Below, piece after piece: positions 10,465 through 19,291 of a DNA stretch of 64,000 bases. Each line of letters starts with the position of its first letter. The first letter of the stretch is position 1. The stretch is from an uncultured Geobacter sp. GTDB taxonomy: Bacteria; Desulfobacterota; Desulfuromonadia; Geobacterales; Geobacteraceae. The position numbers and the translations under genes are program-made. Under the pieces are notes generated by a model. That model was given only the letters and a program-made list of their open reading frames with translations, did no database searches and was not told where the DNA came from. The stretch spans positions 48,138 through 112,137 of the forward strand of contig CAIYDQ010000342.1 in the NCBI GenBank assembly GCA_903925075.1, written 5' to 3'.

Positions 10465-10800
10465 TCAGCGCTCAACCGCTTTGCGCAAGGCTTCGGCCAC
10501 GAACCGGTTCAAGGTCATGCCGTCCCGCGCCGCCGCGATCATGGCGCGCTCGTGCAGTTCGGGCGCGACGCGCACGTTGAACGAACCCTTGAGCGGTTTC
10601 TCCGGCTCCTTCCCCAACTCGGCGCAGGTTGACAGGTAATCCTCCACCGCTTCTTTGAACGCGGACTCAAGAGAGTCTGCATCCCGCCCCTCGTAACTCA
10701 CCAGCGAGCGGATGAATTCAATTTTGCCGTAAAAGATGCGGTCTTCCGGATTATAGTGCACCGATCCAAAATAGCCTTTATATTTTAGGGTGTCTTTCAT
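10465..10800 (-). CDS. hicB: HicB-type antitoxin
   Basis: A 111-residue HicB: N-terminal partial RNase H-like domain (YKGYFGSVHYNPEDRIFYGK, EGRDADSLESAFKEAVEDYL) and a C-terminal ribbon-helix-helix region (FNVRVAPELHERAMIAAARD, ALRKAVER). HicB neutralises HicA and represses the operon. The frame is open further upstream, but the ATG at 10800 overlaps the end of hicA by four bases (ATGA) and begins exactly at the domain, so I chose it. The island lies between two polysaccharide gene groups, as mobile toxin-antitoxin pairs often do. Confidence 0.88.
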   Translation of the reverse strand: MKDTLKYKGYFGSVHYNPEDRIFYGKIEFIRSLVSYEGRDADSLESAFKEAVEDYLSTCAELGKEPEKPLKGSFNVRVAPELHERAMIAAARDGMTLNRFVAEALRKAVER

Positions 10801-11051
10801 AGCAACCCTTCCTTTTGGAGAAATTCGACGAGCTGCTCCACTTGGTAACACTTCAAGATTGGCGTGGGGTGGGGCTTGTGCAGGATTATCGGCGGGTGTT
10901 CGGGATGAAGGAACTTGACCCGCGAGCCGCCTGATTTCCCGGCGGCAGCCATGGCATAGCCAAGCCCCTCTAGAAGGCTCTTTAGCTCCCCCCAAGAATA
11001 ATCGGCCGGCTTCGTCAAAAACCGCTGCAACTGTTTTTCACGCCGACTCAT
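10797..11051 (-). CDS. hicA: HicA-type mRNA interferase toxin
   Basis: An 84-residue protein with the HicA dsRBD-like fold: LKSLLEGLGYAMAAAGKSGG, then GSRVKFLHPEHPPIILHKPH with the expected His residues, and a C-terminal LVEFLQKEGLL. HicA toxins cleave mRNA. The usual G-S-H catalytic motif appears here as GGSRVKF, with the conserved His not in its usual place, so activity should be tested. It overlaps hicB by four bases and has a palindromic operator directly upstream (11058-11101). Confidence 0.82.
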   Translation of the reverse strand: MSRREKQLQRFLTKPADYSWGELKSLLEGLGYAMAAAGKSGGSRVKFLHPEHPPIILHKPHPTPILKCYQVEQLVEFLQKEGLL

Positions 11052-11057
11052 GATTGC

Positions 11058-11101
11058 ATCCTAGCTTGAAAAGGGGAACTCAGCAACTAGATTTAGTTGC
11101 T
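11058..11101 (-). promoter_or_regulatory. hicAB promoter with palindromic operator
   Basis: A perfect inverted repeat, AGCAACTA-GATT-TAGTTGCT (11082-11101), overlaps a plausible -35 TTGCTG (11081-11086). After a 17-bp spacer comes TAGGAT (11058-11063). The -10 lies only seven bases before the hicA ATG, so the message may be nearly leaderless. The layout fits HicB autorepression through its ribbon-helix-helix domain. Confidence 0.55.
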
Positions 11102-11113
11102 GCCGCTTTACAT

Positions 11114-11166
11114 CCTGCGCACCCCGCCACCTTATCGAAACGCTCCGCAGCGAAGAGCCGCGCTAA
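11114..11166 (-). pseudogene. Decayed fragment of an NAD-dependent epimerase
   Basis: This stretch closely matches part of the intact epimerase gene at about 10086-10146: it shares CGAAACGCTC and GCGAAGAGCC around a few mismatches and a small deletion. Translated on the minus strand it gives RLFAAERFDKVA against [12 protein letters not shown] in the intact protein. It has no start or stop of its own. The rest of the 243-bp spacer to 11294 shows no gene. Confidence 0.65.
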
Positions 11167-11294
11167 TGGGGTCATGCCGCAGATCAGATGAATTTCCGGA
11201 AGGCCGTGGCTGCGAAACATCTGTCGTTACCTGCGAAGATCCGCGGGCCTCGGTTCTTCGAGTCGCGGCATTTTTGGTTCAGCCTCGCGTGCCG

Positions 11295-12269
11295 TTACTT
11301 GGAATGACCTTTAGATTCGTCGAGTCCCATTGCGACGAGCTCTTTCGACAAGGCATTTGCCACGAACGTTCTACCTTTTTGATTCATGTGCTCGTTGGGG
11401 AAGCCGTTGACTTTCCAGTCAAAAAATTCCGAAGGAATCGAGTGGGAGAGATCCAGCACAGGCAGGCCGTTATTTGAAATTATGTTTTTTACCACGCCGA
11501 CGTTTTTATCAACCAAATCGCCTGTCCCTGCGTAAACACCATCTATATAAGCAAAATCCACAGGCGTTACGTAAAACAAGATTTTCGCGTTCGATCTCTT
11601 GGCCAAGAGGCAGATTTCGTTTAAGGCCTTTAGCTTCCGATGCCCGACCATCAAGTGGTATCTGTACAGGAAGACGATTTTCTTCTTCATGTCCAGATCA
11701 TTTATGTCTTTGCCCCCGATTTTTTCGAAATCCTTCACTTTTCCGGCAAGTGTATCGTTATCGTAAACGTTCGAATCGAGCCATGTATCTTTATTCGCGA
11801 AGTCATTGAAATAATCGGTGTAAATACTGAAAGGCTTATAAAACGGTGCGAAAATAATCCCTAACTTCAACAGTAAAGATTCCTTTTTGAATTGATATTC
11901 AGGACGTGTATCCCATTCCGCAGAGAAGGATCTCATGTTTATCGGTACGATAATGGCTTTGGGCCGTCGATGCTCGATCAAATACTTCACGAAGTCTTCA
12001 TACACGCCGAGATGATAGGCACCGTGAGTGATACCTACTACTCTTTCGTTGATAGCGTCCTGAAGGCATGTCGGGATCGATCTTTTATCCGAATCGTCGA
12101 CACTGCAACTATATGTCGTGCTATCTCCTAAATACACTATGTTGTTTTCGCAGTTGTTGGATTTCATCACCGAACGCAATTCAGGAGGACAATGCTGAAA
12201 GCCGGTAGAAATTTGAACAATCGCAACCAATAAGAACAGTACGGCTAATTTTTGAAATAATTTAGGCAT
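11295..12269 (-). CDS. SGNH/GDSL-like exported protein paired with the MBOAT gene
   Basis: A 324-residue protein with an N-terminal signal or anchor (KLAVLFLLVAIVQISTGF) and an SGNH-type block I, NIVYLGDSTTYSCSVDDSD, where the serine after GDS/GDST would be the nucleophile. The end VNGFPNEHMNQKGRTFVANA holds a likely catalytic His. Such proteins work with MBOAT O-acyltransferases on extracellular polysaccharides, and the MBOAT gene is ten bases upstream. Its base composition is clearly more AT-rich than its neighbours, which suggests transfer. Transferase or esterase activity cannot be told apart. Confidence 0.7.
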   Translation of the reverse strand: MPKLFQKLAVLFLLVAIVQISTGFQHCPPELRSVMKSNNCENNIVYLGDSTTYSCSVDDSDKRSIPTCLQDAINERVVGITHGAYHLGVYEDFVKYLIEHRRPKAIIVPINMRSFSAEWDTRPEYQFKKESLLLKLGIIFAPFYKPFSIYTDYFNDFANKDTWLDSNVYDNDTLAGKVKDFEKIGGKDINDLDMKKKIVFLYRYHLMVGHRKLKALNEICLLAKRSNAKILFYVTPVDFAYIDGVYAGTGDLVDKNVGVVKNIISNNGLPVLDLSHSIPSEFFDWKVNGFPNEHMNQKGRTFVANALSKELVAMGLDESKGHSK

Positions 12270-12278
12270 AAATCCCGA

Positions 12279-13718
12279 TCAAAACACGAAGTAAATAAAT
12301 TTAGCCTCTTTAGAAATGCCAAAGTTCAGGCATGCCAACACTACGGCTGCGTAAACCGCGAATCGCACCAAAATATTTGTTTGCCGTCCTTTCTCGGTAA
12401 ACAGCCTTCCGCAAATCAAGGCGATGGCAATTGAAGCTATCAATTCGTTCAGGCAGGCTCTTCCTTGCGACAACAGAAACTCTCCCAAACCGAGATTCTT
12501 GATGCCGTGGAACATGTTGGTTATTACGTATTTCGCATCCGCTAGATTTGCAGCCCTGAAAAAGACCCAGGCAACACTCACCATGTTGAAGGTAACGAAA
12601 ATCTGCCAACCTTTCAGGAACCGTGTCTTCTCTACAGCCAGCGCTTTATGCAGTTTCTTCTGGTAGGGCCGGTAAAACACGGAACATCCCATGTACAAGC
12701 CATGCAATCCACCCCAGATGACAAACCCCCAGCTTGCGCCGTGCCAGATTCCCGACACCAGAAAAGCCACCACCAGCGCCGTAGCGGTACCCCAGTTTTT
12801 CCAGTTGCGCCACTGCATCTGCAGCGGCTTGAAGACGTAGTCGAGTATCCAGCGGGAAAAACTGATGTGCCACCGTCTCCAGAAATCAGCCACCGAGGTG
12901 GCAAGGTAGGGACTGTTGAAGTTCTGGGTCAGATTGATATTGAAGAGCAGGCCGCTGCCAAGGGCCATGTCGGTATAGCCGGAAAAGTCCATGTAAATTT
13001 GGAAAGCATAGGCGTAGGTTGCTGCGAGGAGAGGCAATCCGGCAAAAGCATGCACATCGTTGTAGACGTGGTCGACGTAAAGCCCGAGGCGGTCGGCAAT
13101 CACGACCTTCTTGAACAAGCCCCAGGTGAACAGCAGCAGACCGAAGCGCACGTTCTCATAATCGAACTCGTATTTGTTCTTCAGTTGCGGGATCAGATCC
13201 CCCGCCCGTTCAATCGGTCCCTGCAACAGTTTGGGAAAAAACGAGAGATATAACGCGAAGTAACCAAAATGCCTCTCTGACTTCTCTATGTCGAGATAGA
13301 TGTCGAACAGGTAAGATATGGCCTGGAAGACATAATAAGAGACGCCGATGGCGACAAATACTTTGACCGGTTGCACCTGGGTATCTATTGACAGGAGAGT
13401 TGAAAGTAACTTCAGGTTCTCCGAAAGAAAAGGCAGGTATTTCATTACCACCAGTATTGCCACATTAGCCGCAACGCCACCCCATAGCAGAGCACGCTTT
13501 GCCTTTGGGGACTCAGCCTCATCAAGCCAGATCCCGAATGCGTAGGTTGTCACGGCCACCAACCCCAGCACGACCGGCAAGTACGGCACGTTCAGAGCGG
13601 CGTAGAATAACAGGCTGGCCGCCAACAGAACGCACCAACGCGCCCGTTCACCTACAAAGTAGTAGAGGAAATAGACAACCGGTAAGAACAGGAAGTATTT
13701 AAGTGAGTTGAAAGGCAT
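12279..13718 (-). CDS. MBOAT family O-acyltransferase (AlgI-like)
   Basis: A 479-residue multi-pass membrane protein: LKYFLFLPVVYFLYYFV at the N-terminus, PKLLQGPIERAGDLIPQL (about residue 165), FWRRWHISFSRWILDYVF (about 275) and the active-site motif SGIWHGASWGFVIWGGLHG (about 315-335) with the conserved His. AlgI/DltB-like members pass acetyl groups across the inner membrane to polysaccharide. The following SGNH gene is the likely periplasmic partner. In this context O-antigen or capsule acetylation is the best inference; the substrate is unknown. Confidence 0.88.
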   Translation of the reverse strand: MPFNSLKYFLFLPVVYFLYYFVGERARWCVLLAASLLFYAALNVPYLPVVLGLVAVTTYAFGIWLDEAESPKAKRALLWGGVAANVAILVVMKYLPFLSENLKLLSTLLSIDTQVQPVKVFVAIGVSYYVFQAISYLFDIYLDIEKSERHFGYFALYLSFFPKLLQGPIERAGDLIPQLKNKYEFDYENVRFGLLLFTWGLFKKVVIADRLGLYVDHVYNDVHAFAGLPLLAATYAYAFQIYMDFSGYTDMALGSGLLFNINLTQNFNSPYLATSVADFWRRWHISFSRWILDYVFKPLQMQWRNWKNWGTATALVVAFLVSGIWHGASWGFVIWGGLHGLYMGCSVFYRPYQKKLHKALAVEKTRFLKGWQIFVTFNMVSVAWVFFRAANLADAKYVITNMFHGIKNLGLGEFLLSQGRACLNELIASIAIALICGRLFTEKGRQTNILVRFAVYAAVVLACLNFGISKEAKFIYFVF

Positions 13719-13750
13719 AGTTATATCAGGTGGTTGTCATGGCAGTACCG

Positions 13751-14890
13751 TCAGCGCGCCGCTTGGCGCCCGAGGATATCGACGATGCGGGCGGCGGCCC
13801 GTCCGTCTCCGTAGGGGTTGTGCGCCAGGCTCATCTGCCGGTAGACGGAGGGGTCGTCCAGCAGGCGGCCGGCCTCGGCCACGATGCGCTCCCGATCGGT
13901 GCCGACCAGCAGCACGGTGCCGGCGGCGACCGCCTCGGGACGCTCGGTGGTCTCGCGCATCACCAGCACCGGCTTGCCCAGCGAGGGGGCCTCCTCCTGC
14001 ACGCCGCCGGAGTCGGTGATGATCAGATACGCCCGACTCATCAGGTAGACGAAGGGGAGATAGTCCACCGGCTCGATCAGATGCACGTTGCGAAGCGCGC
14101 CGCCGCCCAAAAGGCGCTTGACCGGTTCCTGGACGTTGGGGTTCAGGTGAACCGGATAGAGGATCTCGCTGTCCGGGTGCCGGCCGGCGATCTCGGCCAG
14201 CGCCCGGCAGATGTTTTCGAACCCCTCGCCGAAATTCTCCCGGCGGTGCCCGGTCACCAGGATCAGCCGCTTGCCGGCGTCCAGGAAGCGGAACTGTTCG
14301 GCGAAGCTCTTTTGCAGCGCCGGCTCCGAGGCGATGCGGGCCGATACCGACAGCAGCGCATCCACCACGGTGTTGCCGGTGACGTGAATCGAGTCCGCGG
14401 CCACCCCGGCCTGCAGCAGGTTGCGGCGGGCCGCCTCGGTGGGGGCGAAATGGAGGTCGGCCAGCACGCCGCATACCTGGCGGTTGATCTCCTCGGGGAA
14501 GGGGGCGAACTTGTTGTGGGTGCGCAGCCCCGCCTCGACGTGGCCGACCGGGATGCGGCTGTAGTAGGCCGCCAGCGCGGCGGTCATGGTCGTGGTGGTG
14601 TCGCCGTGCACCAGCACCAGGTCGGGGCGTTCGGCGGCCAAAACCGGTTTCAACCCCAGCAGCACGTTACTGGTCACGTCGTAAAGGTCCTGTCCCGGCC
14701 GCATGACGTCCAGATCGTGATCCGGGCGGATCTCGAACAGGTTCAGCACCTGGTCGAGCATCTGGCGGTGCTGCGCGGTGACGCAGACCCGGCTGACGAA
14801 ACGGTCGGGATGACGCATCAGTTCCCGCACCACGGGCGCCATTTTGATCGCTTCCGGCCGGGTGCCGAATATGGACAGGATCTTGATCAT
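13751..14890 (-). CDS. wecB: UDP-N-acetylglucosamine 2-epimerase (non-hydrolysing)
   Basis: A 379-residue enzyme: [20 protein letters not shown] at the start, [17 protein letters not shown] near residue 95, [19 protein letters not shown] near 115, [16 protein letters not shown] near 205 and [20 protein letters not shown] near 285. It interconverts UDP-GlcNAc and UDP-ManNAc for surface polysaccharide. The frame continues upstream, but the ATG at 14890 is the family start. A heptamer array lies directly upstream (14933-14968). The nearest gene downstream is the MBOAT gene, 32 bp away. Confidence 0.94.
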   Translation of the reverse strand: MIKILSIFGTRPEAIKMAPVVRELMRHPDRFVSRVCVTAQHRQMLDQVLNLFEIRPDHDLDVMRPGQDLYDVTSNVLLGLKPVLAAERPDLVLVHGDTTTTMTAALAAYYSRIPVGHVEAGLRTHNKFAPFPEEINRQVCGVLADLHFAPTEAARRNLLQAGVAADSIHVTGNTVVDALLSVSARIASEPALQKSFAEQFRFLDAGKRLILVTGHRRENFGEGFENICRALAEIAGRHPDSEILYPVHLNPNVQEPVKRLLGGGALRNVHLIEPVDYLPFVYLMSRAYLIITDSGGVQEEAPSLGKPVLVMRETTERPEAVAAGTVLLVGTDRERIVAEAGRLLDDPSVYRQMSLAHNPYGDGRAAARIVDILGRQAAR

Positions 14891-14932
14891 GAAGTTCTCA
14901 CTTTTCGCCCGCGGTCGAGGATAGCTCCCGTA

Positions 14933-14968
14933 CACGGAGCACAGGGCACGGGGCACGGGAGGCCCGTG
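14933..14968. repeat. Degenerate 7-bp repeat array, CACGGGG type
   Basis: Four units in step (CACGGAG 14933, CACAGGG 14940, CACGGGG 14947, CACGGGA 14954) are followed by GGCCCGTG, which can pair back with CACGGG. It lies in the 148-bp spacer between wecB and the glycosyltransferase at 15039. It has the same period-7 layout as the arrays at 181, 2437 and 39635 but a different heptamer. Confidence 0.6.
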
Positions 14969-15038
14969 CGTCGGACGCCGGCCGCGGCGGCCACAGAAGG
15001 GGGCGGCTGTCCGAGGCCGTCGTACCGGCGTCGGTCTC

Positions 15039-15869
15039 TTACCCCTTATAGCCGTGGCGAAACAGGTGCAGATAAAACTTGGGCAGCAGCCAGCGATTCG
15101 GATAGGGGGGAAACGGCGATTGGAATTCGGCAATCCGTTTTTCCATCACCTTGGGATGCGAGCCTCGGAAACGCTTGTACCAGAAATCAAGTTTGTAGTC
15201 GTTGACCAGCGAAACGTCCTCGCCCTGATAGTGCACCCGCATCAGGTTGTCCTTCTTCAAGAGAGCGCGCTTGTCCTTGACCCAGGAGTAATGGAATATG
15301 TACATGTCCCTGATGGAGATGATTTTCTCCGGGATCAGGCTCTGGATGGTGCGCTTCTCGGCGGAGGACTTCAAGGTGAAGGTCACCGCGTCGCCGACGC
15401 TGATCATTTCGCCGTTGTTTCTGATGATGCGGATGGCGTGGCGATGCGAGTAGGGATTGAAGGTCTGGTAATCGCCATGGAAATTGCGAATCCTCAGCGA
15501 GATCGCCAGCGTCTGCGGGTTGTCCAACTGCTGCTCCATGATGCTGCGCAGGCGGGGAAGATCTTTTTCATGCAGCACCTCGTCCGCCTGCAGGTAAAAC
15601 GCCCAGTCGCCCGTGCACTCTTCCAGCGCCACGTTGGTCAGGTCGCTGAAGAACTCCCCGCCGGTTTTCTTGTCGTCGCGCCATTCGTTTTCCACGATCC
15701 TGATCTTGGGACTGCCAATGGCTTTTACCCGCTCCAAGGTGTCGTCATCGGATTTTCCGATCAGCACCACATATTCGTCGACAATGGGAAGGATGGAAAG
15801 GATCGACTCGACGACCGGGTATTCCAGCAAAACCGCATTTTTTACAATGGTGAATGCAGATACTTTCAT
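15039..15869 (-). CDS. Glycosyltransferase family 2-like protein
   Basis: A 276-residue protein that begins [20 protein letters not shown], the usual FTIVKN start of family-2-like transferases, with [15 protein letters not shown] near residue 30 and the acidic metal-site candidate [14 protein letters not shown] near 92. A C-terminal region ([19 protein letters not shown]) is common in proteins annotated as glycosyltransferases in O-antigen clusters. The start codon at 15869 is two bases past the stop of the SDR gene at 15872. Donor and acceptor are unknown. Confidence 0.75.
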   Translation of the reverse strand: MKVSAFTIVKNAVLLEYPVVESILSILPIVDEYVVLIGKSDDDTLERVKAIGSPKIRIVENEWRDDKKTGGEFFSDLTNVALEECTGDWAFYLQADEVLHEKDLPRLRSIMEQQLDNPQTLAISLRIRNFHGDYQTFNPYSHRHAIRIIRNNGEMISVGDAVTFTLKSSAEKRTIQSLIPEKIISIRDMYIFHYSWVKDKRALLKKDNLMRVHYQGEDVSLVNDYKLDFWYKRFRGSHPKVMEKRIAEFQSPFPPYPNRWLLPKFYLHLFRHGYKG

Positions 15870-15871
15870 CA

Positions 15872-16762
15872 CTAAACTCCAGGTACTCGATATTTGCCCA
15901 TCATCAGCGCCGCCAGCTCGCCGAAAGCCACACGGGGCCGCCAGCCGAGGCCGCTGATGGTGCGGGGGTCGGATAGCAGCACCGGGTATTCGGCGCTGAA
16001 CCCTTCGATGCCGGTGACGTGCCGGCGCCAGTCCAGATTCACCAGGCCGAAACAGGCCTCGACCCACTCGGCGATGTTGTGCGCCTCGCCCGAGCCTATG
16101 GTCGCCTCGTGCACCTCGTCCTGGTCGACCAAGGTCAGCATGGCCTCGGCCACGTCGCCAGCGAAGGTCCACTCCTTGCGGGTGGTGAGGTCCCCCAGGT
16201 CGAGGGTCTCGCCGCTCCCAGCGGCGATCCTGAGCGCGGCCAGGGCGATCTTCTGGCTCACGTGGTTGGGCTTTCTCAGCGGGCTCTCGTGGTGGAACAG
16301 GTATCCCACGTAGCTCTGCACCCCCAGCCCGCGAAAGTAGCGGGAGGCCTGCACCGAGTAGTTGCGCGCCACAGCGTAGCTGCTGCCGTGGTCGAAGGGG
16401 TCGGTCTCGGCGATGGGCGCGCCGGTGTTGACGAACTGCAGGCCGGAGCCGGTCAGAAAGACGCGGGCCTGCGGAGCCAGGCGCCGCACCGATTCCAGGA
16501 TGTTCAGCGTTCCCTGGCCGATGGTGCGGTGGTGTTCGAAGAGCGCGTCGTGGCGCGTGGTCGAATTGGCGGCCAGATGGAATACCAGTTCCGGCCGGTG
16601 CGCGCCGATCAGCCCCTCGACCAGCTCCAGGTCGGCGACGTCGCCCTGCAGCCAGTCGCCCGGGCTCCTCGACACGCCGACCACCTCCATGCCGCGGCTG
16701 CGGCAAAGGGCGGCCAGGTAGTGGCCGTCCTGCCCGTTCATGCCGAAAATCAACGCCTTCAC
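15872..16762 (-). CDS. GDP-mannose 4,6-dehydratase-like SDR
   Basis: A 296-residue extended SDR. It opens KALIFGMNGQDGHYLAALCR, close to the [10 protein letters not shown] motif of GMD, and has FHLAANSTTRHDALF, the YAVARNYSVQASRYF catalytic segment (YxxxR in place of YxxxK), LFHHESPLRKPNHVSQK and KEWTFAGDVAEAM. The GTG start at 16762 overlaps the preceding methyltransferase stop by four bases (GTGA). The Arg where the catalytic Lys is expected is unusual and may alter the reaction. Probable role: nucleotide-sugar modification together with the adjacent methyltransferase. Confidence 0.8.
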   Translation of the reverse strand: MKALIFGMNGQDGHYLAALCRSRGMEVVGVSRSPGDWLQGDVADLELVEGLIGAHRPELVFHLAANSTTRHDALFEHHRTIGQGTLNILESVRRLAPQARVFLTGSGLQFVNTGAPIAETDPFDHGSSYAVARNYSVQASRYFRGLGVQSYVGYLFHHESPLRKPNHVSQKIALAALRIAAGSGETLDLGDLTTRKEWTFAGDVAEAMLTLVDQDEVHEATIGSGEAHNIAEWVEACFGLVNLDWRRHVTGIEGFSAEYPVLLSDPRTISGLGWRPRVAFGELAALMMGKYRVPGV

Positions 16763-18039
16763 GGTTTGTCGGACCCTATCCTGGTGATGATCTCGATGCT
16801 CGGCAGAGGGAAGATCAGCCCGGTGCCGGCCTCCACCGTCTCCCTTTCCCGCTCGATAAACTCTTCCTTGAAGTGCCAGGGGAGGACCAGGTAATAGTCC
16901 GGCTTCATGGCGCGGGAATCGGCCTCGCTGATGATGGGAATGTCCGTCCCCAGCGTGAAGGCGCCGTACTTGTCGGGGTTTCGCTCCGCCGCGTAGTCGA
17001 TGATCCGATTGTCGATGCCGCACCATTGCAGGATGGTGTTCCCCTTGGTCGACGCGCCGTAGATGTGGATCGATTTGCCCGCCTTTTTCAGGTTCTTCAA
17101 AAGCGACAGCAGTTCCTCCCGGTGCACGTTGATCCGGTCCTGAAAGTGCTTGTAGGGCTTGTCGGTATCGAGCATCAGGTCGAACTCCTCCTGGTGCAGC
17201 GCATTGAGGTTGTTCTGGTACAGCTCCTTTTTATAGGAGAAGTTCTCCGCGTGGGTGGCATAGCAGCGCAGGCTGCCGCCGTTTATGTCGTTGTGCTCGA
17301 CGTTGAACACCTTGAGGCCGCTGCGGGAGAGTATGTTTTCGATCACCGCCAGGCTGTAGTACTCAAGATGCTCGTGACAGATAGTGTCGTAGGAGGTCAT
17401 CTTCAGCATGGTCGGCATGTAGGACATCTCGAAGATCCAGACGCCGTCGTGGGAGAGCGCGTCCTTGATGCCGGTGGTGAAGGCGATCGGGTCCTCGAGG
17501 TCGTAGAACATGGCGATCGAGGTGATGATGTCCAGCTTGTTGCCCAAAAGAAGCGACAGCAGCTCGGCGGACGGGAAGATATCCTGCACCACGGTCGCGG
17601 CCGACTGGTCGATCTCCTGCGCCACGTCCGAGGGATCGACGCCGAACTTCTCGAAGCCGGCCGGATAGTTGGCGAGCAGGGTGCCGTCGTTGCAGCCGAT
17701 GTCCAGCACCCGGCCGTGGTTGCGGCCGAGGATGGCGCAGGCGGCGTCGACTATCCCCTTCAAATGGTTGCGCATGGTGGCGTTGGTGCCGGAGCGGTAC
17801 CAATAGGCGGAATAGAGGATCTCCGGGGGAACGGTGTGCTCCATCTGCAACAGGCCGCAGGCCTTCTCGTCGCGGGTCGGGTCGCAGCGCACCAGTGACA
17901 TGGGGATGGTGCGGGTGGGGGGCATCTCCTTGCCCGGCTTGACGAAGGATCCCTGCAGGTTCTGCTCGCCGAGGTTGATTACCGGCGTCAGCGCCGTGGA
18001 GCCGCAAACCCTGCAGCTTTTTCTATAGGTGAGATGCAT
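16759..18039 (-). CDS. Class I SAM-dependent sugar C-methyltransferase (zinc-binding type)
   Basis: A 426-residue protein with three parts: an N-terminal zinc-binding segment (CRVCGSTALTPVINLGEQ plus later Cys), a SAM-binding core (VLDIGCNDGTLLANYPAGF near residue 112) and a C-terminal Rossmann-like domain (IHIYGASTKGNTILQWCGI near 335). This layout matches the TylC3/NovU type of sugar C-methyltransferases that act on 4-keto sugars. It overlaps the following SDR gene by four bases, which would supply or reduce the keto sugar. Exact sugar unknown. Confidence 0.86.
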   Translation of the reverse strand: MHLTYRKSCRVCGSTALTPVINLGEQNLQGSFVKPGKEMPPTRTIPMSLVRCDPTRDEKACGLLQMEHTVPPEILYSAYWYRSGTNATMRNHLKGIVDAACAILGRNHGRVLDIGCNDGTLLANYPAGFEKFGVDPSDVAQEIDQSAATVVQDIFPSAELLSLLLGNKLDIITSIAMFYDLEDPIAFTTGIKDALSHDGVWIFEMSYMPTMLKMTSYDTICHEHLEYYSLAVIENILSRSGLKVFNVEHNDINGGSLRCYATHAENFSYKKELYQNNLNALHQEEFDLMLDTDKPYKHFQDRINVHREELLSLLKNLKKAGKSIHIYGASTKGNTILQWCGIDNRIIDYAAERNPDKYGAFTLGTDIPIISEADSRAMKPDYYLVLPWHFKEEFIERERETVEAGTGLIFPLPSIEIITRIGSDKP

Positions 18040-18118
18040 GCTGCCTCCTGTATTTGTTGCGAATCGATTGCATGGTCATGGTGCTGCTGTTTGTACTTTT
18101 CAGAAGCTCTATGTTCTT

Positions 18119-19291
18119 TCAGCACGCCCCGCGCTCGGTCAACTTGTCGCGCAGCATGGCGGCCGTGGACGGCGTGGTCATGGTCTCCCTTCCCGCCTTG
18201 AGAGCTCGCACTTGCGCCAGATATTCCTCCCGCGGCGGGTTGTCGAGCAACCGCAGCACCACCTGCTTCAACTGCTCGTAATCGTCGCACAGATAGCCGA
18301 TATTGCCCATGCGCCGGAAGTAATAGGACATGCACGGGTTTTTCAGGGCGATGATGGGCTTTAAATAGGAAAAAGAATCCAAAAGCACGCCGCTCACGCC
18401 GAAGGTGTAGGTCTCCGAGGCATGCAGAAAAACGGCGTAGTCAAGCTGGCGCACATGCCGTTCGAAGAGTTCCGCGGGCAAGGGCGCGTCCGGCGAGGGT
18501 ATGGAGACGTCGTCGGTGATCAGCTTGCGCAGTTTCTTGTCGACGATCGGTCCCACGCAGACGAATTCAGGGCGGCAGGGGGTCGCCTGTTGCCGGACTT
18601 CCCGAGCCAGCCGGAGAAACTCGTGGGAACCTTTGACCTTGCGCAGCACCCCCAGCGCGCCGAAGGTCACCGTACCCTCGGTGAAGGGGAGGTGCTCTTT
18701 CTCGGCGGCGAAACAGTACGGCATGTCGATGCTGATCAGATAAGGCTGTAATGCCGGGAAGCGCGACACGACCTCCTGCTCGATCGACTCGCCGGGCACC
18801 AGGTAGGTGAGCTGCGGCGAATTGTCCTGCAGGAACCACGTCCTGAAGGTGTACTTGTTCTTCCAGGGAAACCAGGAGGGGCGCTTCACCACCGAGGCCA
18901 GCACCCCGTGCAGCACCGCCACGCAATGGATCCGGGGGAACCTTTTCAACTGCTCCTTGATGGCCCGCAGCGTCACCTCGCTGATGCAGGTGAAGATCAG
19001 CAAGGAACCGCCGCTTTCCCGCACCCGCTCGAACAGGCCCGCCACCAGCTGCGACTCGTTGCGGAAACGCTCCGACATCTCCGCCTTGCCGGACTGGAGG
19101 GTCAACGGTTCGTAGCTGATGCCGCTTCTTTGCTGCTGTTGCAGGTCGACCCGCACCCGGCTTAGCTGCCCTTCCTCGGCGAGAAACAACAGCTGCTCCG
19201 CGGGAAACGCCTCCGCTATCACCGCCAGCAGCCCGGCATTGACGGTAGCGTGCTCAAAACCTCGGCAAATCGGCTCACAGGCGATAATCAT
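18119..19291 (-). CDS. Probable glycosyltransferase (GT4-like C-terminus)
   Basis: A 390-residue protein without signal peptide. The C-terminal half has GT-B features: VTFGALGVLRKVKGSHEFLR near residue 200 and YTFGVSGVLLDSFSYLKPI near 300, where family 1/4 enzymes carry the donor-binding glutamate region. The N-terminal half (CEPICRGFEHATVNAGLLAV) is less typical. Its start overlaps the stop of the interrupted GT4 gene by four bases, so it belongs to the same operon. Donor and acceptor are unknown. Confidence 0.65.
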   Translation of the reverse strand: MIIACEPICRGFEHATVNAGLLAVIAEAFPAEQLLFLAEEGQLSRVRVDLQQQQRSGISYEPLTLQSGKAEMSERFRNESQLVAGLFERVRESGGSLLIFTCISEVTLRAIKEQLKRFPRIHCVAVLHGVLASVVKRPSWFPWKNKYTFRTWFLQDNSPQLTYLVPGESIEQEVVSRFPALQPYLISIDMPYCFAAEKEHLPFTEGTVTFGALGVLRKVKGSHEFLRLAREVRQQATPCRPEFVCVGPIVDKKLRKLITDDVSIPSPDAPLPAELFERHVRQLDYAVFLHASETYTFGVSGVLLDSFSYLKPIIALKNPCMSYYFRRMGNIGYLCDDYEQLKQVVLRLLDNPPREEYLAQVRALKAGRETMTTPSTAAMLRDKLTERGAC

